Shown piece after piece: positions 40,918 through 50,259 of a stretch of 64,000 bases of DNA. Position 1 is the first letter of the stretch. Every line of letters begins with the position of its first letter. The notes beneath the pieces were generated by a model. That model worked only from the letters and a program-made list of their open reading frames with translations, did not search any database and was not told where the DNA came from. The translations under genes were made by a program, and so were the position numbers. The stretch is from NCBI RefSeq assembly GCF_020089495.2, contig NZ_JAIRCA020000001.1, positions 3,465 through 67,464 of the forward strand, given 5' to 3'. This DNA is from Streptococcus mitis subsp. hohhotensis (GTDB lineage Bacteria > Bacillota > Bacilli > Lactobacillales > Streptococcaceae).

Positions 40918-41955
40918 GTGACTCAAAATGTTGAAAGTCTTCTCGTATCCATTGTAATCAGTGCATACAATGAAGAAAAATATCTGCCTGGTCTAATTGA
41001 GGACTTAAAAAATCAAACCTATCCTAAAGAAAATATTGAAATTCTATTTATAAATGCTATGTCTACAGATGGGACAACAGCCATCATTCAGCAATTTATA
41101 AAAGAAGACACAGAGTTTAACTCAATTAGATTGTATAACAATCCTAAGAAAAATCAAGCTAGTGGTTTTAACCTGGGAGTTAAACATTCTGTAGGGGACC
41201 TTATTTTAAAAATTGATGCTCATTCAAAAGTTACTGAGAGTTTTGTAATGAATAATGTGGCTGTTATTCAACAAGGTGAATCTGTCTGTGGGGGACCTAG
41301 ACCGACGATTGTTGAAGGAAAGGGAAAATGGGCAGAGACCTTGCATCTTGTTGAGGAAAATATGTTTGGCAGTAGCATTGCCAATTATCGAAATAGTTCC
41401 GAGGATAGATATGTTTCTTCTATTTTTCATGGGATGTATAAACGAGAGGTTTTCCAGAAGGTTGGTTTAGTAAATGAGCAACTTGGCCGAACTGAAGATA
41501 ATGATATTCATTATAGAATTCGAGAACATGGTTATAAAATCCGCTATAGTCCAAGCATTCTATCTTATCAGTATATTCGACCAACATTCAAGAAAATGCT
41601 GCATCAAAAGTATTCAAATGGTTTGTGGATTGGCTTGACAAGTCATGTTCAGACTAAGTGTTTATCATTATTTCACTATGTTCCTTGTTTATTTGTTTTG
41701 AGTCTTGTGTTTAGTCTAGCATTGTTACCGATCACATTCGTATTCATAACTTTACTATTAGGTGCCTATTTTCTACTTTTGTCATTACTCACTTTGCTGA
41801 CTTTATTAAAACATAAAAATGGATTTCTAATTATGATGCCCTTTCTTTTATTTTCCATTCACTTTGCTTATGGCCTTGGAACGGTTGTAGGTTTAATTAG
41901 AGGATTTAAATGGAAGAGAGAGTACAAGGGAACAGTAATTTATTTGGAAAAATAA
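40918..41955 (+). CDS. Family 2 glycosyltransferase
   Basis: 345 residues from a GTG start (AGGAG 7 bp upstream). The GT-A fold has VSIVISAYNEEKYLPGLIED, NAMSTDGTT and the metal-binding Asp of ILKIDAHSK (DxD-like position), plus two or three C-terminal membrane segments. It transfers a sugar to a polyprenyl or glycan acceptor at the membrane. It precedes a sugar-nucleotide dehydratase, so the pair probably makes a surface glycan. Confidence 0.9.
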   Translation: MTQNVESLLVSIVISAYNEEKYLPGLIEDLKNQTYPKENIEILFINAMSTDGTTAIIQQFIKEDTEFNSIRLYNNPKKNQASGFNLGVKHSVGDLILKIDAHSKVTESFVMNNVAVIQQGESVCGGPRPTIVEGKGKWAETLHLVEENMFGSSIANYRNSSEDRYVSSIFHGMYKREVFQKVGLVNEQLGRTEDNDIHYRIREHGYKIRYSPSILSYQYIRPTFKKMLHQKYSNGLWIGLTSHVQTKCLSLFHYVPCLFVLSLVFSLALLPITFVFITLLLGAYFLLLSLLTLLTLLKHKNGFLIMMPFLLFSIHFAYGLGTVVGLIRGFKWKREYKGTVIYLEK

Positions 41956-42022
41956 GCCAAATAAATCAAAATGTGCTACAATAACAATATAGTAAAACTC
42001 TTTTAAGGAGGAGTAAATTTCT

Positions 42023-43873
42023 ATGAATAAAAAACTCACAGATTATGTCATTGATCTGGTGGAAATTTTAAATAAACAACAAAAACAGGTCTTCTGGGGC
42101 ATATTTGATATTTTGAGTATGGTGGTTTCCATCATTGTATCTTATATTTTATTCTACGGATTGATTAATCCAGCCCCTGTTGACTACATTATCTATACGA
42201 GTTTGGCCTTCTTGTTTTATCAGTTGATGATTGCTTTTTGGGGGTTGAACGCTAGTATTAGTCGTTACAGCAAGATTACGGATTTCATGAAAATCTTTTT
42301 TGGTGTGTCTGCTAGCAGCATTTTGTCATATAGTATTTGCTATGCCTTCTTGCCACTCTTCTCCATCCGTTTCATCATTCTCTTTATCTTGTTGAGTACC
42401 TTCTTGATTTTATTGCCACGGATTACTTGGCAGTTAATCTACTCCAGACGCAAAAAAGGTAGTGGTGATGGAGAACATCGTCGAACCTTCTTGATTGGTG
42501 CTGGTGATGGTGGGGCCCTCTTTATGGATAGCTACCAACATCCAACTAGTGAATTAGAACTTGTCGGTATTTTGGATAAGGATGCTAAGAAAAAGGGCCA
42601 AAAACTTGGTGGAATCCCTGTTTTGGGCTCTTATGACAATCTGCCTGAATTGGCTAAACGCCATCAAATCGAGCGTGTTATCGTTGCGATTCCGTCACTT
42701 GATCCGTCAGAATATGAGCGTATCTTGCAGATGTGTAATAAGCTGGATGTCAAATGTTACAAGATGCCTAATGTTGAAACTGTTGTTCAAGGACTTCACC
42801 AAGCAGGTACTGGGTTCCAAAAAATTGATATCATAGACCTTTTGGGCCGTCAGGAAATTCGTCTTGACGAATCGCGTCTGGGCGCAGAACTGACAGGTAA
42901 GACCATATTAGTCACAGGGGCTGGTGGTTCAATCGGTTCTGAAATCTGTCGCCAAGTTAGTCGCTTCAATCCTGAACGCATCGTCTTGCTCGGTCATGGG
43001 GAAAATTCAATCTACCTTGTGTATCATGAATTGATTCGTACATTCCAAGGGATTGATTATGTACCTGTGATTGCGGATATTCAAGACTATGATCGTTTGT
43101 TGCAAGTCTTTGAGCAGTATAAGCCAGCTATTGTTTATCATGCGGCAGCCCACAAGCATGTTCCTATGATGGAGCGTAATCCAAAAGAAGCCTTCAAAAA
43201 CAATATACGTGGAACTTACAATGTTGCTAAGGCTGTTGATGAAGCCAAAGTACCTAAGATGGTTATGATTTCGACAGATAAGGCAGTTAATCCACCAAAT
43301 GTTATGGGAGCAACCAAGCGCGTGGCTGAGTTGATTGTCACTGGCTTTAACCAACGTAGCCAATCTACCTACTGTGCAGTTCGGTTTGGGAATGTTCTTG
43401 GTAGCCGTGGTAGTGTGATTCCAGTCTTTGAACGTCAGATTGCTGAAGGTGGTCCTGTAACGGTGACAGACTTCCGCATGACCCGTTACTTTATGACCAT
43501 TCCAGAAGCTAGCCGTTTGGTTATCCATGCTGGTGCTTATGCCAAGGATGGGGAAGTCTTTATCCTTGATATGGGCAAACCAGTCAAAATTTATGACTTG
43601 GCTAAGAAAATGGTCCTTCTAAGTGGACACACTGAGAGCGAAATTCCAATCGTTGAAGTTGGAATCCGTCCAGGTGAAAAACTCTACGAAGAACTCTTGG
43701 TATCAACCGAACTCGTTGACAATCAGGTTATGGATAAGATTTTCGTTGGTAAGGTTAATGTTATGCCTCTAGAAGCTATCGACCAAAAAATTGAAGAGTT
43801 CCGCACTCTCAGCGGAGATGAGTTGAAGCAGGCTATTATCGCCTTTGCTAATCAAACCACCCACGTTGAATAA
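42023..43873 (+). CDS. Membrane UDP-sugar 4,6-dehydratase (CapD/FlaA1 family)
   Basis: 616 residues: four N-terminal membrane segments, a first Rossmann-like domain (LIGAGDGGALF) and a C-terminal SDR domain with NAD site ILVTGAGGSIGSEICRQ and active-site region MISTDKAVNPPNVMGATKR (Met/Lys replacing the classic Tyr-x3-Lys). It converts UDP-GlcNAc to a 4-keto-6-deoxy sugar for surface polysaccharide or glycoprotein synthesis. AAGGAGG precedes ATG. Confidence 0.92.
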   Translation: MNKKLTDYVIDLVEILNKQQKQVFWGIFDILSMVVSIIVSYILFYGLINPAPVDYIIYTSLAFLFYQLMIAFWGLNASISRYSKITDFMKIFFGVSASSILSYSICYAFLPLFSIRFIILFILLSTFLILLPRITWQLIYSRRKKGSGDGEHRRTFLIGAGDGGALFMDSYQHPTSELELVGILDKDAKKKGQKLGGIPVLGSYDNLPELAKRHQIERVIVAIPSLDPSEYERILQMCNKLDVKCYKMPNVETVVQGLHQAGTGFQKIDIIDLLGRQEIRLDESRLGAELTGKTILVTGAGGSIGSEICRQVSRFNPERIVLLGHGENSIYLVYHELIRTFQGIDYVPVIADIQDYDRLLQVFEQYKPAIVYHAAAHKHVPMMERNPKEAFKNNIRGTYNVAKAVDEAKVPKMVMISTDKAVNPPNVMGATKRVAELIVTGFNQRSQSTYCAVRFGNVLGSRGSVIPVFERQIAEGGPVTVTDFRMTRYFMTIPEASRLVIHAGAYAKDGEVFILDMGKPVKIYDLAKKMVLLSGHTESEIPIVEVGIRPGEKLYEELLVSTELVDNQVMDKIFVGKVNVMPLEAIDQKIEEFRTLSGDELKQAIIAFANQTTHVE

Positions 43874-43892
43874 AAAATCTTTAAAATCAGAA

Positions 43893-43936
43893 AAACGCAT
43901 ATTATCAGGACTTGAAACCTTGGTAATATGCGTTTT
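43893..43936. terminator. Long-stem terminator between convergent genes
   Basis: AAACGCATATTA (43893-43904) pairs with TAATATGCGTTT (43924-43935), with T on one side and A on the other, serving the dehydratase gene and possibly the HAD gene. Confidence 0.88.
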
Positions 43937-43997
43937 GTTATGTATAGATTTACTTCATTTTCTTCTGAAATGGAGTTGTTGCCCAGTCTTTGTCATG

Positions 43998-44630
43998 TTA
44001 TTGAAAATACTCTAAAATTTGTAGGGGGTTGTGGGCGATATAATCAGGTTGATAGTTTAGCAAGTCTGCTTGCTCTCCAAATCCCCAAGTGACGGCTAAT
44101 TTCTGAATGCCTGTTTCTTGAGCTCCAAGCATATCAAACTTGGTATCTCCGATGATGATGGCTTGCTCTGGTGCTAGTTGATGTGTCTGTAAGGCTTGGC
44201 GAATGACATCTGCCTTATGAGGTGCTTCAGGGCTGGAACCATAAATGCCATCAAAGAAATGATAGATTCCCAAATTTTTAGCCATGTCTTGAGCGGTTGG
44301 AGTATTTTTTGTCGTGGTGATGTAGAGTGGATAACTGCTCGATAACTTCTCAAGCAAGTCTACAATATTAGGAAAGAGTTGAGCTTCATGGATGCCTTTT
44401 GCCCTATAGTAAGAACGGTATATCTGCACAGCCTCAGTGATTTGTTCTTTGGGTAGGCAGGTCGCAAAACTACTTTCGAGGGGCGGTCCCATAAAACCAC
44501 GAATCGTTTTGGTATCAGGACTAGGCACTCCTAGCTCTTTAAAGGTATGGGTAAAGGCATTGTGAATCCCGATAGAACTGTCAACGAGGGTTCCATCTAG
44601 ATCGAAAAAGATAGCTGTGATAGAGGTCAT
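43998..44630 (-). CDS. HAD-superfamily phosphatase (Gph-like)
   Basis: 210 residues. HAD motifs: FFDLDGTLVDSS (nucleophile Asp), TTTKNT (motif II) and IIIGDTKFDMLGA (motif III/IV), with an alpha-helical cap. Similar to phosphoglycolate phosphatases or pyrophosphatases; the substrate is not fixed by sequence. GGAG precedes ATG; it follows the serine dehydratase genes by 21 bp, probably in one transcript. Confidence 0.9.
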   Translation of the reverse strand: MTSITAIFFDLDGTLVDSSIGIHNAFTHTFKELGVPSPDTKTIRGFMGPPLESSFATCLPKEQITEAVQIYRSYYRAKGIHEAQLFPNIVDLLEKLSSSYPLYITTTKNTPTAQDMAKNLGIYHFFDGIYGSSPEAPHKADVIRQALQTHQLAPEQAIIIGDTKFDMLGAQETGIQKLAVTWGFGEQADLLNYQPDYIAHNPLQILEYFQ

Positions 44631-44651
44631 GGTTTCTCCTATTTGATAAGC

Positions 44652-45524
44652 TTATTCTCCGAAAATTTCTTTTTGGAGGCGACGACCAGTAGGGGTGGCA
44701 GCGAGTCCACCTTCAGCTGTTTCACGAAAGGCAGTCGGCATGCTTGCTCCTACTTGGTACATGGCATCGATAACTTCATCCACAGGGATTTTAGATTCGA
44801 TACCTGCCAGGGCCATGTCTGCTGCGATGAAGGCAAAGCTAGCTCCCATGGCATTACGTTTGACACAGGGAACTTCAACCAAACCTGCAACAGGGTCACA
44901 GATGAGGCCTAGCATATTTTTAATGACAAAGGCAATAGCTTGACTGGCTTGGTAGGGTGTCCCACCTGCAGCCAGAGTCAAGGCTGCAGCACTCATAGCA
45001 GAGGCCGAACCGACTTCGGCTTGGCAACCGCCCTCAGCACCTGAGATAGAGGCATTATTTGCGATGACTAGTCCAAAGGCACCAGCAGCAAAGAGGAAAT
45101 CTAGCTGTTGCTCGTGGCTAAGGTCTAATTTTTCAATAGCAGCAGTGAGAACGGAAGGGAGACAGCCAGCACTTCCTGCGGTCGGAGTGGCACAGACCAA
45201 GCCCATTTTGGCATTGTGTTCATTGACTGCAATGGCATTTCGGGCAACAGAGAGAATTGTGTAATCTGACAGAGTTTTTCCGTTTTTGATGTAGTGATCC
45301 AATTTGGCAGCATCTCCACCTGTCAGGCCACTACGAGATTTATTTTCATTGAGGCCAAGTTGGACAGAGGCTTTCATGACTTCCAGATTGCGTTCCATGA
45401 GAAGGAAGACTTCTTCACGTTCGCGACCGGTCAATTCAAACTCTGTTGTAATCATGAGTTCTGCGACATTTCCTTGAAAGTCCAAATCTGCTTGCTCGAC
45501 CAATTCTTTGATAGAATAAAACAT
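44652..45524 (-). CDS. sdaAA: L-serine dehydratase alpha subunit
   Basis: 290 residues. It contains the iron-sulfur cluster cysteines (CATPTAGSAGCLPSVLTAAI, GLICDPVAGLVEVPCVKRNA). With the beta subunit it converts L-serine to pyruvate and ammonia in the cytoplasm. TAGGAGG precedes ATG; it lies 8 bp after sdaAB in the two-subunit arrangement usual for Gram-positive bacteria. Confidence 0.95.
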   Translation of the reverse strand: MFYSIKELVEQADLDFQGNVAELMITTEFELTGREREEVFLLMERNLEVMKASVQLGLNENKSRSGLTGGDAAKLDHYIKNGKTLSDYTILSVARNAIAVNEHNAKMGLVCATPTAGSAGCLPSVLTAAIEKLDLSHEQQLDFLFAAGAFGLVIANNASISGAEGGCQAEVGSASAMSAAALTLAAGGTPYQASQAIAFVIKNMLGLICDPVAGLVEVPCVKRNAMGASFAFIAADMALAGIESKIPVDEVIDAMYQVGASMPTAFRETAEGGLAATPTGRRLQKEIFGE

Positions 45525-45532
45525 GCTTCCTC

Positions 45533-46204
45533 CTATTTAAAGAAATTGACATTGTGGAGATGAGGGATTTTTCGAATTTCTTCGATGGCCTCATCACAGT
45601 TACGACTGTCGACTTCGATAATCATAATGGCTTTTTCACCAGCTTTTTCACGAGTGACATTCATCTGGGCAATATTGATATCATAGCGTGAAAGGGCCTC
45701 TGTTACGAGGGCAATCATACCTGGAATATCTTGATGAACGATGATGATAGTCGGTGTATTCATATTGAGAGAGACGGCAAAGCCATTGAGTTCTGTGACC
45801 TGAATATTCCCTCCACCGATGGAAATACCAGTTACGCTGATGGTCTTGTGCGCGTTTTTGACGGTAATTTTAGTGGTGTTTGGGTGAGGAGCATTACTGT
45901 CTTTCTGAATGGTCCAGACAATCTTTATGCCACGCTTGTGAGCAATTTCCAGGCTGTTTGGGATTTCAGGATCATCTGTATCCATGCCTAAAATACCAGC
46001 AACAAGGGCTAGGTCTGTCCCGTGACCACGATAGGTCTTGGCAAATGAGTTAAAAAGTTGGAATTCGACTTCTGTCGGAGTATCATCAAAGATGGAAGAG
46101 ACAATCTTCCCAATACGAACAGCCCCAGCGGTATGACTACTAGAAGGGCCAATCATAACTGGTCCGATGATATCAAAGACAGATTGAAAACGAAGTGATT
46201 TCAT
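45533..46204 (-). CDS. sdaAB: L-serine dehydratase beta subunit
   Basis: 223 residues. The N-terminal half has SVFDIIGPVMIGPSSSHTAG followed by AVRIG, and the C-terminus is an ACT domain (TIIIVHQDIPGMIALVTEAL) that may bind serine. First gene of the operon; a TATAAT-type -10 on the minus strand lies near 46238. Confidence 0.95.
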   Translation of the reverse strand: MKSLRFQSVFDIIGPVMIGPSSSHTAGAVRIGKIVSSIFDDTPTEVEFQLFNSFAKTYRGHGTDLALVAGILGMDTDDPEIPNSLEIAHKRGIKIVWTIQKDSNAPHPNTTKITVKNAHKTISVTGISIGGGNIQVTELNGFAVSLNMNTPTIIIVHQDIPGMIALVTEALSRYDINIAQMNVTREKAGEKAIMIIEVDSRNCDEAIEEIRKIPHLHNVNFFK

Positions 46205-46381
46205 CAGTTTCCCCTTATAAAAATTCTTATCTCTATTATATCAAAGAATAAAGGTCTTGACTTTAATTGTAGATGAAAACCTTTCTAATACCTCAAATAG
46301 CATAAAAATAGTATCTTTTATGACAAAAAACACATTATTTAGGGAAATAAAAAATAATTTTGTAATATTTCTACATAAAAG

Positions 46382-46414
46382 TGTCAAGAAACGGTAATAT
46401 TTAAAGGGTATGAT
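46382..46414 (+). promoter_or_regulatory. Promoter of the LysM gene with WalR-box-like repeat
   Basis: TATGAT (46409-46414) is the -10. TGTCAA-N5-GGTAAT (46382-46398) matches the WalR/VicR consensus TGTWAH-N5-TGTWAH at 10 of 12 positions and overlaps the missing -35. From memory the pneumococcal homologue belongs to the WalRK regulon. Confidence 0.5.
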
Positions 46415-46445
46415 AGAACTATAGAAAGAAGGAGAATTTTCAAAT

Positions 46446-47069
46446 ATGAAATCAACAACTAAAAAGATTAAAACAACTCTTGCAGGAGTAGCTGCCTTGT
46501 TTGCAGTATTTGCTCCATCATTTGTATCTGCTCAAGAATCATCAACCTACACTGTTAAAGAAGGTGATACACTTTCAGAAATTGCTGAAACTCACAATAC
46601 AACTGTTGAGAAATTGGCAGAAAACAACCACATCGACAACATTCATTTGATTTATGTTGGTCAAGAGTTGGTTATCGATGGCCCTGTAGCGCCTGCTGCA
46701 ACACCAGCGCCAGCTACTTATGCAGCTCCAGCTGCCCAAGATGAAGCTGTTTCAGCCACAGTGGCAGAAACTACAGAGGTAGAGGAAGAAACTCCAGCAG
46801 AAAGCGCGCCAGTAGCAGAAGAAACAGTTGCTTCAACTGTAAGTGGATCTGAAGCAGAAGCTAAAGAATGGATCGCTCAAAAAGAATCAGGTGGCAGCTA
46901 CACAGCTACAAACGGACGTTACATCGGACGTTACCAATTGACAGATTCATACTTGAACGGTGACTACTCAGCTGAAAACCAAGAACGTGTAGCAGATGCC
47001 TACGTTGCAGGACGTTACGGTTCATGGACAGCCGCTAAAAACTTCTGGCTTAGCAACGGTTGGTATTAA
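46446..47069 (+). CDS. Secreted LysM protein with Apf-like C-terminus
   Basis: 207 residues: a signal peptide ending near FVSAQES, a LysM peptidoglycan-binding domain (YTVKEGDTLSEIAETHNTTV to GQELVI, about 36-80), a Pro/Ala/Glu-rich linker, and a C-terminal domain WIAQKESGGSYTATNGRYIG and YGSWTAAKNFWLSNGWY like Apf aggregation proteins and some lysozyme-like folds. It acts at the cell wall, probably in wall turnover. A strong Shine-Dalgarno is present. Confidence 0.9.
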   Translation: MKSTTKKIKTTLAGVAALFAVFAPSFVSAQESSTYTVKEGDTLSEIAETHNTTVEKLAENNHIDNIHLIYVGQELVIDGPVAPAATPAPATYAAPAAQDEAVSATVAETTEVEEETPAESAPVAEETVASTVSGSEAEAKEWIAQKESGGSYTATNGRYIGRYQLTDSYLNGDYSAENQERVADAYVAGRYGSWTAAKNFWLSNGWY

Positions 47070-47097
47070 GAAATAACGAACAGAATAATATGAAAAG

Positions 47098-47121
47098 GTC
47101 GAGGAAATCCCTCGACTTTTT
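47098..47121. terminator. Bidirectional terminator between lysM gene and rgg
   Basis: GTCGAGG (47098-47104) / CCTCGAC (47110-47116) with A and T tracts; it overlaps the end of the convergent rgg gene. Confidence 0.88.
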
Positions 47122-47983
47122 ATATTTTCTTCGGTTGATAATAGTTCTCCACTTCTTTTTTGAGATGAGACAGCATAGAAGTTTCCTCGGTCAGCTCCAG
47201 AAGGGAGAACCCTTTTTGGATAAGTCTAGCGTCATCCCTACAAATCCCGATACGGACATAGCAGATAGCAAGCCTATCGTAGTGCTTCTTTTTCTTGGCA
47301 TCCTCTAGTAAAGTATAGCAGATTTGTTGACACATGTTTTTGTCTTGATGGTATAAGTAAATGGTGGACAGATTGAGTAGGATTGCCATTCGTAAGTCAT
47401 ATAAATGTTGGTAGTTTTTATAGACTTCCAAGCGTTGCAGGATTTTTCCAGTAATGAGATGGAGGTGATCAATGGGAAAGCTGAAAAGGATGGTATTGAG
47501 GATTTTTAGATCATTTTCATACCATGTATCTTGTTTTTCAATTTTTTCCCAAAGTTTTTTGACAGTCTGTTTCACTTGGTCTGACAGTTGCTCTGTACCA
47601 TGTTGACGGATATGAATGACAATTTCCAACATATCTCTGATTTCTTCTATGGGCAGGTCGTGGTGGGTTTTGAGATAGTCTTGGCATTTTTGAAATAGTT
47701 TTTCGAGTTCACTAGTCCCTAGGGTTGAGCTCATATTGAGATAGGTTTGCATGATTTCTGTTCGTTGGCTCGGTTGATAGAGGTGGCAGATATAGTCAAA
47801 CTCTTCAAAACTCATATTGATTTGCCGGAGAAGAAACTCCATATTTTCATATTTGGGAGTTGCTTTACCACTTTCAATTTTTGATAAGCTGGTTCTTGAG
47901 AGAACCTCCCCACAGACCTCTTCTTGGGTTAATCCTTTTGATTCACGTATTTCTTTATAGACCTTTCCAAAATCATAACGCAT
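47120..47983 (-). CDS. Rgg/MutR family regulator
   Basis: 287 residues. XRE HTH (about 5-60: FGKVYKEIRESKGLTQEEVC, then SRTSLSKIESGKATPKYENM) and a helical C-terminal domain of Rgg type (DMLEIVIHIRQHGTEQLSDQ). Rgg proteins bind short hydrophobic peptides and act on adjacent promoters. It is divergent from an ABC pair; direct repeats in the shared promoter region (47999-48121) are candidate binding sites. No short pheromone gene was found in the 180-bp intergenic region. Confidence 0.88.
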   Translation of the reverse strand: MRYDFGKVYKEIRESKGLTQEEVCGEVLSRTSLSKIESGKATPKYENMEFLLRQINMSFEEFDYICHLYQPSQRTEIMQTYLNMSSTLGTSELEKLFQKCQDYLKTHHDLPIEEIRDMLEIVIHIRQHGTEQLSDQVKQTVKKLWEKIEKQDTWYENDLKILNTILFSFPIDHLHLITGKILQRLEVYKNYQHLYDLRMAILLNLSTIYLYHQDKNMCQQICYTLLEDAKKKKHYDRLAICYVRIGICRDDARLIQKGFSLLELTEETSMLSHLKKEVENYYQPKKI

Positions 47984-47998
47984 GATTTTCTCCTTTTC

Positions 47999-48133
47999 GT
48001 GAAAAAAGTTAACAAATAATAAAATTCTATTAAAAATATTGTATCATAATAACAGGAATAGTAAAAAAGAAAACTAAAATAATGTGTGAAAAAAGTTAAC
48101 TAATTTTAAAATAGAATAAAGAAGAGGTATACT
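47999..48133. promoter_or_regulatory. Divergent rgg/ABC control region with two operator repeats
   Basis: GTGAAAAAAGTTAAC plus about 20 further A/T-rich bases occurs at 47999-48034 and again at 48086-48121 (offset 87), differing mainly by A/T swaps. Copy 2 ends just before TATACT (48128-48133), the -10 of the ABC genes, and replaces its -35. Copy 1 lies downstream of the rgg -10 (TACAAT on the minus strand near 48043). This suits activation of the ABC genes and control of rgg itself. Confidence 0.7.
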
Positions 48134-48163
48134 GTAGATACAAAATACAGGGAGGAATAAAAA

Positions 48164-49009
48164 ATGGAAGTTATAAATGTAAGTAAGCATTATGGTCATT
48201 CAATCATTCTCAAAGATATAAATTTTGCACTTAATAAGGGTGAAATTGTTGGTCTAGTAGGGAGAAACGGAGTTGGCAAGAGTACATTGATGAAAATTCT
48301 TGTTCAGAATAACCAACCGACTTCAGGGAATATTATAAGTAGTGATAATGTTGGGTATTTAATCGAAGAACCAAAATTATTTTTATCTAAAACAGGTTTA
48401 GAGAATTTAAAATATTTGTCAAATTTATATGGTGTTGACTACAATCAAGAAAGATTTGGAAGTTTGATCCAAGAGTTAGATTTGACTCAGTCTATTAATA
48501 AAAAAGTAAAGACCTATTCTTTGGGTACAAAACAAAAATTAGCTTTGCTTCTGACTCTTGTTACGGAACCTGATATATTAATTTTAGATGAACCGACTAA
48601 TGGTTTAGATATTGAATCATCACAAATAGTTTTAGCGGTTCTAAAAAATTTAGCTTTACATGAAAATGTGGGAATTTTAATATCGAGTCATAAATTAGAA
48701 GATATTGAAGAAATTTGTGAAAGGGTTCTTTTCTTGGAGAACGGGCTTTTGACATTTCAAAAAGTAGGAAAAGATAGTCATAATTGCTTGTTTGAGATAG
48801 CTTTTTCATCAGCTACAGATAGAGACATTTTCATTACCAAGCAAGAATTTGGGGATATTGTTCAGGAAGAGGGACTGAGAATTACTATGTCTGGGAATAT
48901 TCAAAGTAGTGAGCTTTTTAAATTTTTTAACGAAAACTCTATTAAAGTAGTTGATTTTGAAACTAAAAAAGAGACGCTTAAAGATATTTATCTAAATCGT
49001 TCAAAATAA
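48164..49009 (+). CDS. Immunity-type ABC transporter ATPase
   Basis: 281 residues: Walker A GRNGVGKSTL, signature YSLGTKQKLAL, Walker B ILILDEPTNGLD and switch LISSHKLED, with the short helical C-terminus of lantibiotic/bacitracin protection ATPases. GGGAGG precedes ATG. Probably Rgg-controlled with its permease partner as a peptide-resistance pump. Confidence 0.88.
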   Translation: MEVINVSKHYGHSIILKDINFALNKGEIVGLVGRNGVGKSTLMKILVQNNQPTSGNIISSDNVGYLIEEPKLFLSKTGLENLKYLSNLYGVDYNQERFGSLIQELDLTQSINKKVKTYSLGTKQKLALLLTLVTEPDILILDEPTNGLDIESSQIVLAVLKNLALHENVGILISSHKLEDIEEICERVLFLENGLLTFQKVGKDSHNCLFEIAFSSATDRDIFITKQEFGDIVQEEGLRITMSGNIQSSELFKFFNENSIKVVDFETKKETLKDIYLNRSK

Positions 49010-49024
49010 AGGAAGGTTATAATC

Positions 49025-49753
49025 ATGAAATTAAATAAATTGAATTTTCTTAAGGAAAATATAAGAGATTTATATTCATCAGGCGTAATATATTTCGGAT
49101 TGATTATCTCGTTTATACCGCCGCTACTGGTTACATTCTTTATTCTAAAGACTCAAGGGACATCACTTGGTATTAAGCATATTTCAAATTTTTATGCCAT
49201 GCTCGGTATGTTAATGGCTGTTATACATGCTAACCGAATTATTAGCAGGGATTTTTCCCACAATACGATCAGTTTATTTTATAATCAACAGAAAAATCGG
49301 ATGATTTACGTCTTGTCCAATTTTCTATATGCCATCTCAGTTTCCATTATTTATGCTTTGAATGGTATTTTGTTACTAGTCATCGTAAGTAAATTGGGTG
49401 TTCCAGGTGCTTTAGGGTTAGATTTTATAGCAGTCATTGTAGTCAATACAATTTTGTTAGTCCTATTTTATTTTCTATTATCTTACATTTTCTATTTATA
49501 CAAATTGAAAAGTGGCTTGGTATTTGGTATTTTAGTAGCTTTACTACTCTTTGTCCCTAATATATTAAATACGATTATGATGAATACTAGTAATGATTTG
49601 TTTATCAAAGCAATTGAACTTCTTCCTTTTTATTCCTTACCTGTATTTGTGGCTTCAAATACGATGTCTATTAGTCAGTATCTTGTGGCAACCACTACAA
49701 TCATTTTATTGTACTTTTTCACTCTCAAGAAAAGCAAGGAGTATTCATTTTAG
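49025..49753 (+). CDS. ABC permease partner of the Rgg-linked pump
   Basis: 242 residues with six membrane segments (e.g. GVIYFGLIISFIPPLLVTFF). It lies 15 bp after the ATPase behind GGAAGG. ABC-2-type membrane protein; substrate inferred to be an antimicrobial peptide. Confidence 0.82.
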   Translation: MKLNKLNFLKENIRDLYSSGVIYFGLIISFIPPLLVTFFILKTQGTSLGIKHISNFYAMLGMLMAVIHANRIISRDFSHNTISLFYNQQKNRMIYVLSNFLYAISVSIIYALNGILLLVIVSKLGVPGALGLDFIAVIVVNTILLVLFYFLLSYIFYLYKLKSGLVFGILVALLLFVPNILNTIMMNTSNDLFIKAIELLPFYSLPVFVASNTMSISQYLVATTTIILLYFFTLKKSKEYSF

Positions 49754-50259
49754 TTTCGTTTAGTATTATTTTGCAGACTTAAAATCCAGCAAAAAATAAA
49801 AAGATGTTGCGCTGACTAAAGAAAATTAGAATGTATAACAGAGGTAAACAGATAATTGTAGGGGAATTAAGCCTTCTATTGATGAGCATGAATTTTCTTA
49901 TAACATTATCCAACAAACTGACCTATGAAACTTCAAAAATTCAAAAACCACACGGTATTCCTTTCAACTTGATTGTATTCAAGACTGAAACTACTTGAAA
50001 ATATTTAATATTTTTCTTTAATTACTTGACAGGTTATATATGTTGATTTTTAATATAGGTAAAATAGGGGTTGTGTGAGCGTTGACAAATACAGTACCCT
50101 TAACTTTGTATTCAGCAAAGAATTATGATGCAACTAGAAAAGAAAGAATTCTAGCTTGATACAATGTCACCAGTTTTATTTAAAGTTGTTATGGAACTAT
50201 TTTTAAAATAAATACGATTCTTCTGCTTTAGGTAGAGTAGTTAATCAGGAGGTTAAGTG
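49754..50259. other. 506-bp intergenic region without a convincing gene
   Basis: No ORF with a ribosome site is seen. TTGACA near 50028 followed by TAATAT near 50059 is a loose promoter candidate, and TTGACA near 50082 is a second -35. In related strains a lactococcin-972-type precursor would be expected upstream of the transporter at 51133; none is readable here, so this stretch may hold a decayed relic. Confidence 0.4.

Noticed and set aside
47060-47308. 82-codon ORF after the LysM gene
   Set aside because: It passes through the bidirectional terminator and lies antisense to rgg.
49754-50259. Search for a lactococcin-972-type precursor
   Set aside because: No frame with a signal peptide and the expected Gly/Ser/Lys-rich C-terminus could be read; reported only as a possible relic.
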